Positions 49,492 through 58,900 of a stretch of 64,000 bases of DNA are shown here, in pieces. Each line of letters starts with the position of its first letter. Position 1 is the stretch's first letter. The notes beneath the pieces are model-generated. The model ran no database searches. It worked only from the letters and a program-made list of their open reading frames with translations, and had not been told where the DNA came from. The stretch is from Brachynemurus nebulosus (lineage: Eukaryota; Arthropoda; Insecta; Neuroptera; Myrmeleontidae): contig JAPWDM010000077.1 in assembly GCA_035578155.1 (NCBI GenBank), positions 62,001 to 126,000 of the forward strand, read 5' to 3'. The position numbers were made by a program, and so were the translations under genes.

Positions 49492-50067
49492 ATGAGTGAG
49501 GACTCTCGGATCGTAATTACTCACTCGTTTAAATACAAAAATAGAAGTGGGACGTACGACGTCGCTTTTTTTAAGGGTTATTTTACGGTCACAGATGCCC
49601 GTAACCAGGACTTTACGGAAACGATCTGCTATTCTGACATCTACAAGCTGAAGTCGAGCATGTCTAGTCTAAAGATCGTGTTCAAGGACCGTACCTTCAT
49701 CCGCATACCTTGTACACTCTCGGAAATCAAGGAAATACAAAGAATGTTCAGCCGGACCGATAGAGAGCTAGGTATCTCGTGCCGCGCATCTGCCCTTGTA
49801 CAACTTGGCGAGAAGAGCTTCTTTGTGCCAATAGAATCCACAGACTTTTCGGAGTTCAGGTCCAGGATAATCAAGAGGATTGCAAAGTTCTTTTATCCTG
49901 CCTACGGCTCAGATACCATATCACTAGACACTTTTTCTCTCTTCAGCTTCAGCGTATTGCACAAGGGACAGGCCATTCTGCTCGAAGACAACGAGGACTT
50001 GGAGGCGGCCATCGTCTATTGCAGGCGGAGACTGAAAGTTGAGATCAGTAAGATAGAGGAGTCCTAG
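49492..50067 (+). CDS. protein with PH-like N-terminus and PB1-like C-terminus
   Basis: A clean 191-codon ORF from ATG 49492. Residues 1-85 alternate strand-like segments (SRIVITHSFKYKNRSGTYDV; LKIVFKDRTFIRIPC) and end in a helix (EIKEIQRMFSR), the pattern of a PH-like fold. Residues 105-190 fit a PB1 domain: a basic first strand region, an amphipathic helix (DFSEFRSRIIKRIAKFF), and an OPCA-like stretch, QAILLEDNEDLEAAIVYCRR, with acidic residues before the last helix. PB1 domains pair acidic with basic partners in signalling scaffolds. Both calls are from pattern only. There is no signal peptide. An AAATTT-type motif lies about 20 bases upstream. Confidence 0.7.
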   Translation: MSEDSRIVITHSFKYKNRSGTYDVAFFKGYFTVTDARNQDFTETICYSDIYKLKSSMSSLKIVFKDRTFIRIPCTLSEIKEIQRMFSRTDRELGISCRASALVQLGEKSFFVPIESTDFSEFRSRIIKRIAKFFYPAYGSDTISLDTFSLFSFSVLHKGQAILLEDNEDLEAAIVYCRRRLKVEISKIEES

Positions 50068-51798
50068 TCAATAACCTAGAGAATCGTTGTGATCAGCTGG
50101 TGATATTATCAAGAGAACGTGTCTTAGAACCAGCATCGATAAACCAACTGTGCCACACAAACACGTCTTTACCAGCCGACAGAAGATACTGAGGTGGCAC
50201 GCGTTGTTGTGTAGGTTCGTGTCCACGGCATTTTTCTATGAATCTACTGAAAGTCCCACATTCAGTAGATTCAGATTGTTCAGTCGAGTAGCAGTATGCG
50301 GCACCTGGCAAATCTTCTTATTTACAACAGAAAGGCTGAAGAAATAATAATAAAGTAAATCAATGTATAAAGCGCCATAGAAATCTGAACTGGGTGTTTA
50401 AGGTTACTATACTCTTGTCTATCGCATCAAATACTGCGGTAGTCATTATAGTCTAGAAGTTATATAGAGGTGAACGATAATCACAAAGTAAGGCGTCAGG
50501 AAATGTCTATTGGGTATAGAGAGCTTAAAGAAGAACGTTTCTCAGAGTTTGGGAGAGTAGAAGTGTCAGGGTCCAAGTAAAGTTTTGGAGGCGCTTTTAA
50601 GCTAGACAATCGTCGGTCATTATACTCGGTCCATCTATAGATTAGACTAGTATTAGTAACTATCTATCGCCTCTCTTAACACTGCAAAACTCAGACCCTA
50701 GTATCCTTTCTCGAAAAGCGATTTACTGTTTCTTACATAGACGAAGGTCTCAAAGCACTTATACGATTCTTACGATGCTGTAGTGTTCTATCTAGAAGGT
50801 AAACAATACCAACCTGATAACCACAAGTGCCTTTCCATGTCATCAAATATTTGTGATGTGTCAATGATTCTACATAAAAAAAGTGTATTTTCAGGTCTAC
50901 TGTTTACACCATGACTCTGATATCGGTTTCAAGCTTATAAATGGTAAGGCGTGTCCAGCCAAAGTCATATGGGTTATCGGACATAAATAGGCATGATAGG
51001 ATGGTTGAGGGAAGATTGCCGGAGAGAAAAAGCAAAAGGTCTCTTCTTGCTACTTCTTTATGGAAAATTTCTCTAGTGTCTTTTTGCTTTAATAGTGCAA
51101 AAACTTCTTAGCGTGAGAGTTAGCTTGCTACCCAGGCTCGATGGTCTGTGTCTTCCAATAGCCCTTCGCTCCCTTCACATGGACTACTTACTTCCTATAC
51201 TTCACCGTTATATACGCCCTGAGGAATCATGAAATCTCACTGGTTATTTCAGTTATGAAACCAACGGAGAGTGCATATAGCAATAACTTACTCTTTGTGC
51301 TTTTAGTTCGTTTCCTATCTGAGACTATAGCATACTGAGCTACTACTTTCTAGTTTTCTTGCGCTCCAAGACCTCATGATTGTCCCTTATATCGTATGTA
51401 TGTCTTGCTTGCCGCTATACATCCTAACTAATCATAGACCAGAACAGTGCCATTGCTATCGAGGATACGAAACACTATTTCGGCCAGCAAAAGTTTATTT
51501 CTTCTCTTGCAAAAAGGTCGAAGAAGAGGAAGGAAGAGCATCACCCGTGGTCAAACTCTACATCTACTAAGAAAGAGCAAATTAGTGGTCTTAATTATTC
51601 AATACGTAATAGCATTCGTCCTAGCTACTCCAAGGCCTCCAATAGGCGAGAGGATTCCGCGAAACATTCACTTTTTTACTTGAGTTTAAGCAGTCAGTTG
51701 TTTACAGTTCATCCCTTATATCCTCCGTTTACACAGTGTGCTGTTAGATTCTTCCCTCCTGCTCCACTCCCGAACTCATTTTTTTTTTCTCGGCAGCA
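50068..51798. other. intergenic, 1.7 kb, nothing recognised
   Basis: The longest ORFs are under 80 codons with no motifs. The final 30 bases before the cyclophilin start are pyrimidine-rich (a run of T), a plausible promoter or initiator context. Confidence 0.55.
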
Positions 51799-51801
51799 CC
51801 C
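51799..51801 (+). promoter_or_regulatory. CCC-like start-site motif, cyclophilin
   Basis: CCC directly abuts ATG 51802. Because the cyclophilin start is fixed by homology, this is the cleanest anchor for the motif in the window. Confidence 0.65.
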
Positions 51802-52311
51802 ATGTCTGCGCCTGCGAACAAAACGAGAGTTTACTTTGATATATCTGCAGATAACGAGCCTCTTGGAAGAATAACTATGGAATTACGAGGTGATGTAGTT
51901 CCAATTACTGCCGAGAACTTCCGTGCCCTTTGCACTGGCGAGAAAGGTTTTGGGTACAAAGGCTCGATCTTCCACAGAGTCATTCCGCAATTTATGATCC
52001 AGGGCGGTGACTTCACCAACCATAACGGTACTGGCGGCAAGTCTATATACGGAGATAGATTCCAGGACGAGAACTTCAAGCTTTCTCACACCGGGCCTGG
52101 GATTCTTAGCATGGCGAACGCAGGTCCTAATACGAACGGCTCCCAATTCTTCATAACTACGGCAAAGACGTCCTGGCTGGATGGTAAGCACGTAGTCTTT
52201 GGTAGTGTTATCGAGGGAATGGACGTCGTTAAAAAGGTCGAGTCCTTGGGTTCCCAGTCTGGAAGGACGTCTAAGAGAATTGTGATCTCTGATTGCGGCC
52301 AGCTTCAATAA
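51802..52311 (+). CDS. CPR1: cyclophilin A-type peptidyl-prolyl isomerase
   Basis: A 169-codon ORF, the full length of a single-domain cyclophilin, with no signal peptide or extension, so cytosolic or nuclear. It catalyses cis-trans isomerisation of Xaa-Pro bonds and assists protein folding. The active site is complete by comparison with human cyclophilin A: Arg59, Phe64, Gln67, Trp125 and His130 (human 55, 60, 63, 121, 126). They sit in [40 protein letters not shown] and [14 protein letters not shown]. The presence of Trp125 predicts cyclosporin binding. Conservation is much higher than for neighbouring genes. ATG 51802 is directly preceded by ACCC. The stop TAA runs into AATAAATTTTT, a possible polyadenylation signal. 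Confidence 0.97.
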   Translation: MSAPANKTRVYFDISADNEPLGRITMELRGDVVPITAENFRALCTGEKGFGYKGSIFHRVIPQFMIQGGDFTNHNGTGGKSIYGDRFQDENFKLSHTGPGILSMANAGPNTNGSQFFITTAKTSWLDGKHVVFGSVIEGMDVVKKVESLGSQSGRTSKRIVISDCGQLQ

Positions 52312-53402
52312 ATTTTTCACGTCTTATCTGAAGGTTTCTATTCAGATCCGGGACATACAACTATGTGGTGTATGGTATGGTACAATGTGCAAGCTCTCGA
52401 GCCGCTATCCCAGCTTCTTTCGATGATGTAAGGGCATTCGACTTTATTAGGCTTATCCATATGGTGAGCTCGGCTAAACTGCTAAGATAAATGTAATAGA
52501 AGGCCTAGTGTCGCATGAGCCGTCGTGAAACTACAGTACCTTCTCCTTCTGACCGTCGCTCCTAGCACCCGTTATAGCTCGATCTTGTCAGCTTGCATTC
52601 ATCTCTCTCAACTATCCGGTTTCTCTCTGCCGATCGAAGGAAAGCTATCTTCCCTTCAAGCATATCTGTTCCTACACAGCGGCTTCTGTATGTATGTTAC
52701 GACGCCAGGTGAAATACCAACACCTGCGCATACTTGTGATAGCCAGAGATCAATATATGTTCCGTTGAATGAATATAGTGAAAAGAATGATGGGTGCTTG
52801 TAAACACGATTGTACGATTGGAAGAATGTATTAGCAGTATATAAGGTATCAAAGCACTTTTACATGTGTCTCTGACTCATCTTCTTCAATACATACTAGA
52901 AGGGCTTCTCTCTTCGTACATACCTAGTTTCTGCTTGCCAGTATATAGGAGAATAACTGTACATAATATCTGATCTACGCAATTTTTTTCGTTAGCTTAT
53001 TTGCTGATCCCGAGAAATCCAATGTACATAAGTTCTGTGTCGCTTTCCGGATTAGAAATCAAGCAACGAGCAGCTAATATGTAAATAAGAATAATACCAT
53101 GTTCAATGGTCTCATTTTTGGGTCCTAGAATTGACATAGTGTCGGTTAGCTTATTAAAGCTAGATAAACCCATCCTCTCATCTTATCTTCCTTATATTTT
53201 TTATTACAAGCAATTTCTCAAAAAAAAACAATAGCTTAACCTGATCCCTGAGAAATTTTACTCATCAGCTCATTAGGTCCAAAGGTTGTATTAAAATGGC
53301 TTCCCATGAGCCTTATCCGTTATTACGCTTGCGCACTGTTATGATTGAATAAGGAATGTTAATCTCGAATTGTACCATTTACCATTACAGTCGTTTTTTG
53401 AT
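52312..53402. other. intergenic, nothing recognised
   Basis: About 1.1 kb. A 92-codon plus-strand ORF at 52525-52803 lacks any motif and is not called. Confidence 0.55.
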
Positions 53403-53708
53403 TCACAGATAGTAAGTGCTAGTCACAAAGCCTACACTGCTGTCTTGACCATACGGTCGTGCACTTCGATGGGTGTCAGATGATCTTATGGCATCGCATA
53501 ATGTACTTGAGAATGTGCTATCATTCTTCCCTGACATGTCTGTAAGACAGAATGGTATACATGTGACCAGACTACTTCTTCCTAGCCTCCTTCTTGATTT
53601 TATAAGTTTCATCCATAGAAAGACGGCCACGGCAAAAATAGCCTTAAAACATGACATAGAATTCCACCGTCCAATATATTCTTTAGCTTCAGTCTTAAAT
53701 CGAGACAT
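53403..53708 (-). CDS. possible small single-pass membrane protein
   Basis: A 101-codon ORF from ATG 53708 (MSRFKTEAKEYIGRWNSMSC). One hydrophobic segment (FKAIFAVAVFLWMKLI) is followed by a basic stretch (KSRRRLGRSS), as in a single-pass membrane protein with a cytosolic tail. An overlapping plus-strand ORF of 100 codons covers the same bases. I prefer the minus strand for its membrane-plus-basic pattern, but there is no start motif and no family. Confidence 0.35.
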   Translation of the reverse strand: MSRFKTEAKEYIGRWNSMSCFKAIFAVAVFLWMKLIKSRRRLGRSSLVTCIPFCLTDMSGKNDSTFSSTLCDAIRSSDTHRSARPYGQDSSVGFVTSTYYL

Positions 53709-54164
53709 ACTTGCTGTACACGTGTTTTCTTTACACACGCCGCCACGATACATAAAAATTTACTCGAAAAAATAGGATGCCAGAAAAGCTTTCACAGCGC
53801 ACGACCAACAATGTAAGGAGTAAATGGAGAAATAGAATGTCTAAAACATAACAAATGATTTCCATCAACCATAAATCTAATTTTGAGTGGGCCTGTCAAC
53901 CTGTCAAAATGAAACTATACTCGAAAATTTTTGCGACGTCAAAGCTACACTCGCTATTGGAATACAAGGCTTAATATGTAAATGATTCTAAACAGCCCAC
54001 TTCTTTGATTGTGGAAAAATATTGTGCTACCATGATCAGAGTTGATCTCAGACTTGCACCCTTTCAGAGCTCTCAACTTTACACAATCGTAGATACAATT
54101 TTCATCAAAAATGATTGTGTAAATAAATAAACATAGTAAAAATAAACATAAATTTAAAATTGTT
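53709..54164. other. intergenic, AT-rich
   Basis: An AT-rich spacer upstream of the membrane gene at 54179. It contains CGAAAATTTTTGCG near 53929. Nothing else was recognised. Confidence 0.55.
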
Positions 54165-54167
54165 CCC
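54165..54167 (+). promoter_or_regulatory. CCC-like start-site motif, membrane gene
   Basis: CCC lies eleven bases upstream of ATG 54179 and supports that start. Confidence 0.4.
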
Positions 54168-54178
54168 AGCTTGATTCC

Positions 54179-55063
54179 ATGTACTACTTCGTAGTTCCAG
54201 AGCACCATTACGGGCCCACCTGTCGGGAAGTCACCTACCTGGTCATAATGGGAGTCTGCGCGACTATCACAAGCACCATAGCCGCAGTGATGTTTGGCAG
54301 GCTCTCCAAAACTCTGTTCAACGACTTTACTGCAGACTTTTTCGATGAGGTTGTAGAGTTCATGGTTTGTGAGACGTATACTTTATTCGTGACGATCTGG
54401 GTCACTGTAATGAACAGAGCCTCAAATGTGTTATTTATGATCTTCATTTACATGTACTGTATTCTTCGCTCTGCTCTGCACAATCCACCATTCGCAAAGC
54501 CTTTTGCAATCCTTGCCGGTGTGGGATTTCTAAAGAGTCTCATCATATACTTTTTATTACACAAGACAAAGAGCCAGCCGTGTGCGATACTTCAAAGGGC
54601 CGTTGATTATACTGTATACCAGTCCTTCCAGATAGAGCACTATCTGCGTGCCATAAAAGCATCCTTTGCCTTCTTCCTCTTCGCCAATTTCCTGGATATG
54701 AAAAACGAGGAGTTTGCCACTCCAACCGTCATGCTAGTGGTTCTGACCATACTTCTCTTGCTTGTTGGTCTGATACCCGAGACATATCCTTCGCTCAAAG
54801 TATCCCTCACCCTCATTATCTTGATCACGCTTTCTGTTAGAGACTGGTACGTCATTCTTCACGAAGAGCCGCTGAGGAACAAGCTTAGCTGTTTCTTCCA
54901 GGTAATCGTTTCTATTCTTTTGGATGTTCTTCTTGCGATAGAGTACACGCTTAAGCAGCACGGAGGCGGGAATCTTGACGAAGGTTTCCTTGCATACGAC
55001 CAGAAGTTGAGAGGGAAGAATACAGCCGAGGAAAAAGACCAGTCGACAGGAGACAGAACATGA
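54179..55063 (+). CDS. polytopic membrane protein, about eight TM segments
   Basis: A clean 294-codon ORF from ATG 54179. The protein is almost entirely hydrophobic, with about eight segments: VTYLVIMGVCATITSTIAAV; YTLFVTIWVTVM; VLFMIFIYMYCIL; FAILAGVGFLKSLIIYFLL; IKASFAFFLFANFL; VMLVVLTILLLLVGLI; VSLTLIILITLSV; FFQVIVSILLDVLLAIEYTL. A 35-residue charged tail rich in Lys, Glu and Asp follows. No transporter motif is recognised. It resembles the gene at 46071-47084 in length and tail style, with no clear sequence match. It may be a lineage-specific membrane protein. Confidence 0.75.
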   Translation: MYYFVVPEHHYGPTCREVTYLVIMGVCATITSTIAAVMFGRLSKTLFNDFTADFFDEVVEFMVCETYTLFVTIWVTVMNRASNVLFMIFIYMYCILRSALHNPPFAKPFAILAGVGFLKSLIIYFLLHKTKSQPCAILQRAVDYTVYQSFQIEHYLRAIKASFAFFLFANFLDMKNEEFATPTVMLVVLTILLLLVGLIPETYPSLKVSLTLIILITLSVRDWYVILHEEPLRNKLSCFFQVIVSILLDVLLAIEYTLKQHGGGNLDEGFLAYDQKLRGKNTAEEKDQSTGDRT

Positions 55064-55118
55064 TTTCTGGCAAATGCAAGGTATCTCGAACACCAATACC
55101 AGAAATAATTTAGAATAA

Positions 55119-55238
55119 ATGGTAACGGTTTTTGACGCCTTTGTACTCTTTTTTTTCATATTGATTGTGGTTTTTCCTCAAGGAGTGGAAGAGAACCCTT
55201 TCAGTGGAGCTTTCACTAAGAAGAACACATTCGGATGA
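55119..55238 (+). CDS. micro-ORF, 39 residues, single hydrophobic helix
   Basis: ATG 55119 begins MVTVFDAFVLFFFILIVVFP, followed by a polar tail (QGVEENPFSGAFTKKNTFG) and TGA 55236-55238. It looks like a tiny tail- or signal-anchored membrane protein. Its stop overlaps the next ATG as ATGA. It could instead be the leader of the next ORF if one base is missing. There is no start motif, and chance is possible. Confidence 0.35.
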   Translation: MVTVFDAFVLFFFILIVVFPQGVEENPFSGAFTKKNTFG

Positions 55239-55462
55239 GCTCACAAGCGTCGCTCTCCCAAAGTTACATCTTCTTGTCACGGAAAGTAAGCTTTGAAGTA
55301 TACTATCACGGCAAACCCGATGACGGTACTCTAAAATCTCCGCTCACAGAAACTCTTCCCCTAGTAGCGGCCCTGAAGAAGTGCCATACATACTTGTGTG
55401 GCATCGGTTCCAAGAGCGAATACAGCTCTGAAGAGAACCACACATATGTTATAAGGCAATAA
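55235..55462 (+). CDS. small ORF, 75 residues, unrecognised
   Basis: ATG 55235 opens 75 codons that look like a small beta-rich domain (YIFLSRKVSFEVYYHGKPDD, then LVAALKKCHTYLCGIG). It overlaps the micro-ORF by four bases. The antisense ORF is longer but less protein-like. The family is not recognised. It may be a separate gene or the body of a frameshifted secreted protein whose leader is the micro-ORF. Confidence 0.4.
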   Translation: MSSQASLSQSYIFLSRKVSFEVYYHGKPDDGTLKSPLTETLPLVAALKKCHTYLCGIGSKSEYSSEENHTYVIRQ

Positions 55463-55989
55463 TTCCCACCGCGGTCTTGTTCTTTACTACGAGAAGAAGC
55501 TAATGAGAAAGATATAAAGGAGTTCTTACGATAGAAAGTGTGATGCATTATGATAATTCACACCTTTCAATCCCTAACTCGAGGAAGTATGATTCATTGC
55601 TTATTGTGTATAAATACTCACCGTTGACAGATCAATGATAGATATCACGGCAGTTAATGATATTAATATAAGCTATTGCTTCTGTTCCGTATAAGGGTAA
55701 TAAGGTTCCAGGTAGCAAACGACTAGTTTATAGAAAATAAATAGGTTTAATCAGTGTTATAGATTCACTCTTCCTCTGCTGTAACCTCTGACCCTTCTTT
55801 TCTTCAGCAACATACATGGAAGTTTCACGCCTGCCCTTTCTCCAAAAAACCTGGCTGAAAGATGTACGAACAGATAACTGATATTCGAATGTTGCCTCAA
55901 AGACACTCTTGGTTTCTGCAACTCCACGCATACTTGCCAAGGTATAGTAGTGCTATTTCTAGCCTTCTGACATTCGTGATTGACAGATC
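55463..55989. other. intergenic, 3' flank of myosin
   Basis: About 530 bases between the end of the small ORF and the myosin stop. Nothing recognised. Confidence 0.65.
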
Positions 55990-58900
55990 TCAGCGGGTAG
56001 ACTCGATAATTCTCATAAGGTTCCTGACACTCTTCCCAGGTAAAAACTTTGGCTGCACAAAGCGCATCGTGCTGTACAACCCACGTACACTGGGAACCAC
56101 AGGACAGGGCTCGTCGATGAAGAGGGGACCACGTGCGATTCCACCGGCACCGAGTGCAGCCCTCTGAGCCGCGCTGAGGAACGAGTCCTCGTGCTCCACG
56201 CCCTGGAGAGACGACAAAGACACCCTGACCGCCTCCCGGGTATACGCTATGTTATACACTCCTTCGCCAAACCCCACTTCTCTACAGAACTTCTCAATCT
56301 CGTTCAAATTGCTGTTGATCTGCATGCACCTATTAAAACTCAAAAAATTCTTCTTGGAAACGAGTGCATTGAACGAGATGAAGTCCGTGTAGCTGAGGAG
56401 GTATGATAGCGAGTTGATGACAAAGACATCCGGGAGGCAGAAATACGTCAGCAGGGAGTATGCACAGCTGAGCGCAGAGGTATACCGCGATATAGAGGGC
56501 ACAGAGAAGATCCGCCGATATATCGATTCCTTTACCCTGAAAGACTTCAGAGGTTGGTGCTCTAGAAGAGACGCAGGAATGAGATCATCGAGAGAACCTC
56601 GGAGCAACACGCAGAGGTGATTGAATAGAGTTGAGATCAGCAGATCAAGCTGTTCGATTGCGTCAGTCAGTGCCGCCTGCCTTGTGTGGCTGTGGAGGAC
56701 TGGACTAAAGCTCGGGGTGTCAGAAAGGCCCTTGACAGCATGCTCGTCTCCCTCATCCCTTTCACTGTCAGAAAGATCCTCATTTTCTCTACCATAACTG
56801 CCTTCTTTATTTCTGGAGCTTACAGCGCCGTCCTTTTCTTCCGCTTCCTTGTCTTCTTTAGAAAGTCTGTTGCCCGTGTTCTTTATCTCCTTCGGGATCT
56901 CAGAACTACTAGCACCCTTTTTCCCGCCATCATCGTCATCCTTCAAGCCTGAGAACACAGAAACGAAGTCGAAAAATGATCTCATCTCACTTCCTTCTGC
57001 CTTCGTATGCCGATCCCCCGCTCTAATCTCTGGTTCGTGCTTCGTAGAATCTTTTGCCGCGTTCTTTTCTGCCTTGCGCACCTTGTCCTTCCTCTTCTTC
57101 AAACAAACTCGGACTTCCACGATATTCGCTAGCACAAAAGCCACCTTCGGTGCGCTCCTCTCGAACGCTGCCAGCCTCTTTGCAACCTCGTCGACACACG
57201 CGATCACATTCTCAGCATACGAGTCTTCGTCGAGCACGCTGAGGACGAAGAGCAGAGCATGTGCAAGGCTCAGCATCTCATCCCGTGGAATGTCCTGGGA
57301 AGAGAGGCCGGGCGCGTAGTCGAGGTACAGCTGGATAAGGCACCCAAAGATGTTGCTCACGGAGAGATTCTCGACACGCTCGTCCGATGACTCCTTTGCT
57401 GCAGTCTCATACGCCCGGAGCCTGGCACGACACGCTGCCAGCTCCTCTTCTGCAGCCTGTGCCCTCTGCAGCCGCTGCGACTGGATCTGGTACTTCCTCG
57501 CAAGTACCTCGCACCCTCTACACCGCGACGTGGCGAGATCCAGCTCCGCCGAGTGGCCTTCAACGCACTCTCCCGCCCTGTTTTCCTTCTCTCCTATACT
57601 CACCACCCTTTCATAGTAATCAGACTCTTCTAGACCATCCTCCCCATCAATCCTCGCCTGGCTCCTCCTTCTCATCTTCTTCGCTTCTTTCAACTTTCTG
57701 TTATCTTCCGCCCTGCTACTTCTGACGTACTTCTTCTCTCCACTCCCATCCTCTTCTCCTCTCTGGCTCACGCCCACAAGACTGTCATTCGGCCGCTTGT
57801 AATTATTTTCTTGCTGCAGGGTAAGAACAAAATCAGCGGGTTTTTTCGCCTGTGACTTGTCTTTTTTTCCGCTGAGCCTGCCACAAAGAGGTGCTTCGAT
57901 GGCTTTTTCTTGCTCTTCTACTGCATTCACATCCACACCTCCCATCTTTTCGTTCAAAGAAGTGATTCCACACCGCATTGCCATCGCAACCACTTCATTC
58001 TCAGTGTCCGCTAGAGCAGAGTGAGAGTCTTCTTTCTTTTGATCGGCCAGGCGAAGCGCTTCAGAAATCCGTGCCTTCGTGAGAACCGAGAGGAACAGAG
58101 TGTAGAAGAGCTGCTCGCTGTGCACCAGGAGACGCTCACGCTCCAGTACTCGGAACACAGCGTTGCTAAAGAAGACCCGTGTCCTACCAATAGCCACAGA
58201 GCCAGCCGGCTCAAAAATCGGCCTGAAAGAAGGAAATGAGCGGCAACGGGCTCCTTTTAGGTGCTCTAGAAACTGGTGAACCTCTTCTACAAGACTACCA
58301 TCATCGGCTGAAGAAAGAGAGTGTCTGCTACCGTCTTTCTTCTTATTCTCAGCCTCACACCTTACAAGACACCGGTACCTTTCCAAGAAAATATCGGCGA
58401 ACAGCCAATGGGCAAAGAGCACCCTGCTCATCTCAAGTGCCGGAAGTACACCGCTGGAGCGTAGTTGCGTGGCCACTAGACTCTTGTCAAAGCATCCCGG
58501 TGTGTTTTGTCTGTTCGGTCTGATGCACCTCACGTGCCTGATATGAGCCGAGGACAGCCTTCCGAACAGAGCCTCCATGTCTTGGCGGAATGCTGCGATG
58601 AGATTGGCCGTGTTGGAGGGGGCGTGACACAGAACTTCATCCCGTATGAAATGCGTGTGGGAGCTGCTGCTCGGCAGCTCTCTTTGCTGCACGTCCGATC
58701 CTCCCGTCGCCTCTAAATCACCAGAGTCTGCCTTGATTCCTGTCAAATCTAGTCCCGTTTGCCCCGTTCCACTTATAGCCACTTCTCCGCTACCTTTGCC
58801 ACTGCTGGGCCAACCCCAGACGTTCCCGTATCCTGTTTCGTGTACTGCACCGCCGCCTGGTCTCTTACTACGACGGTCCAGCTCCCTGTTGTTGGACATA

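Noticed and set aside
55306..55548. 80-codon minus-strand ORF opposite 55235-55462
   Set aside because: Less protein-like composition, no start motif, and fully overlapped by the plus-strand ORF.
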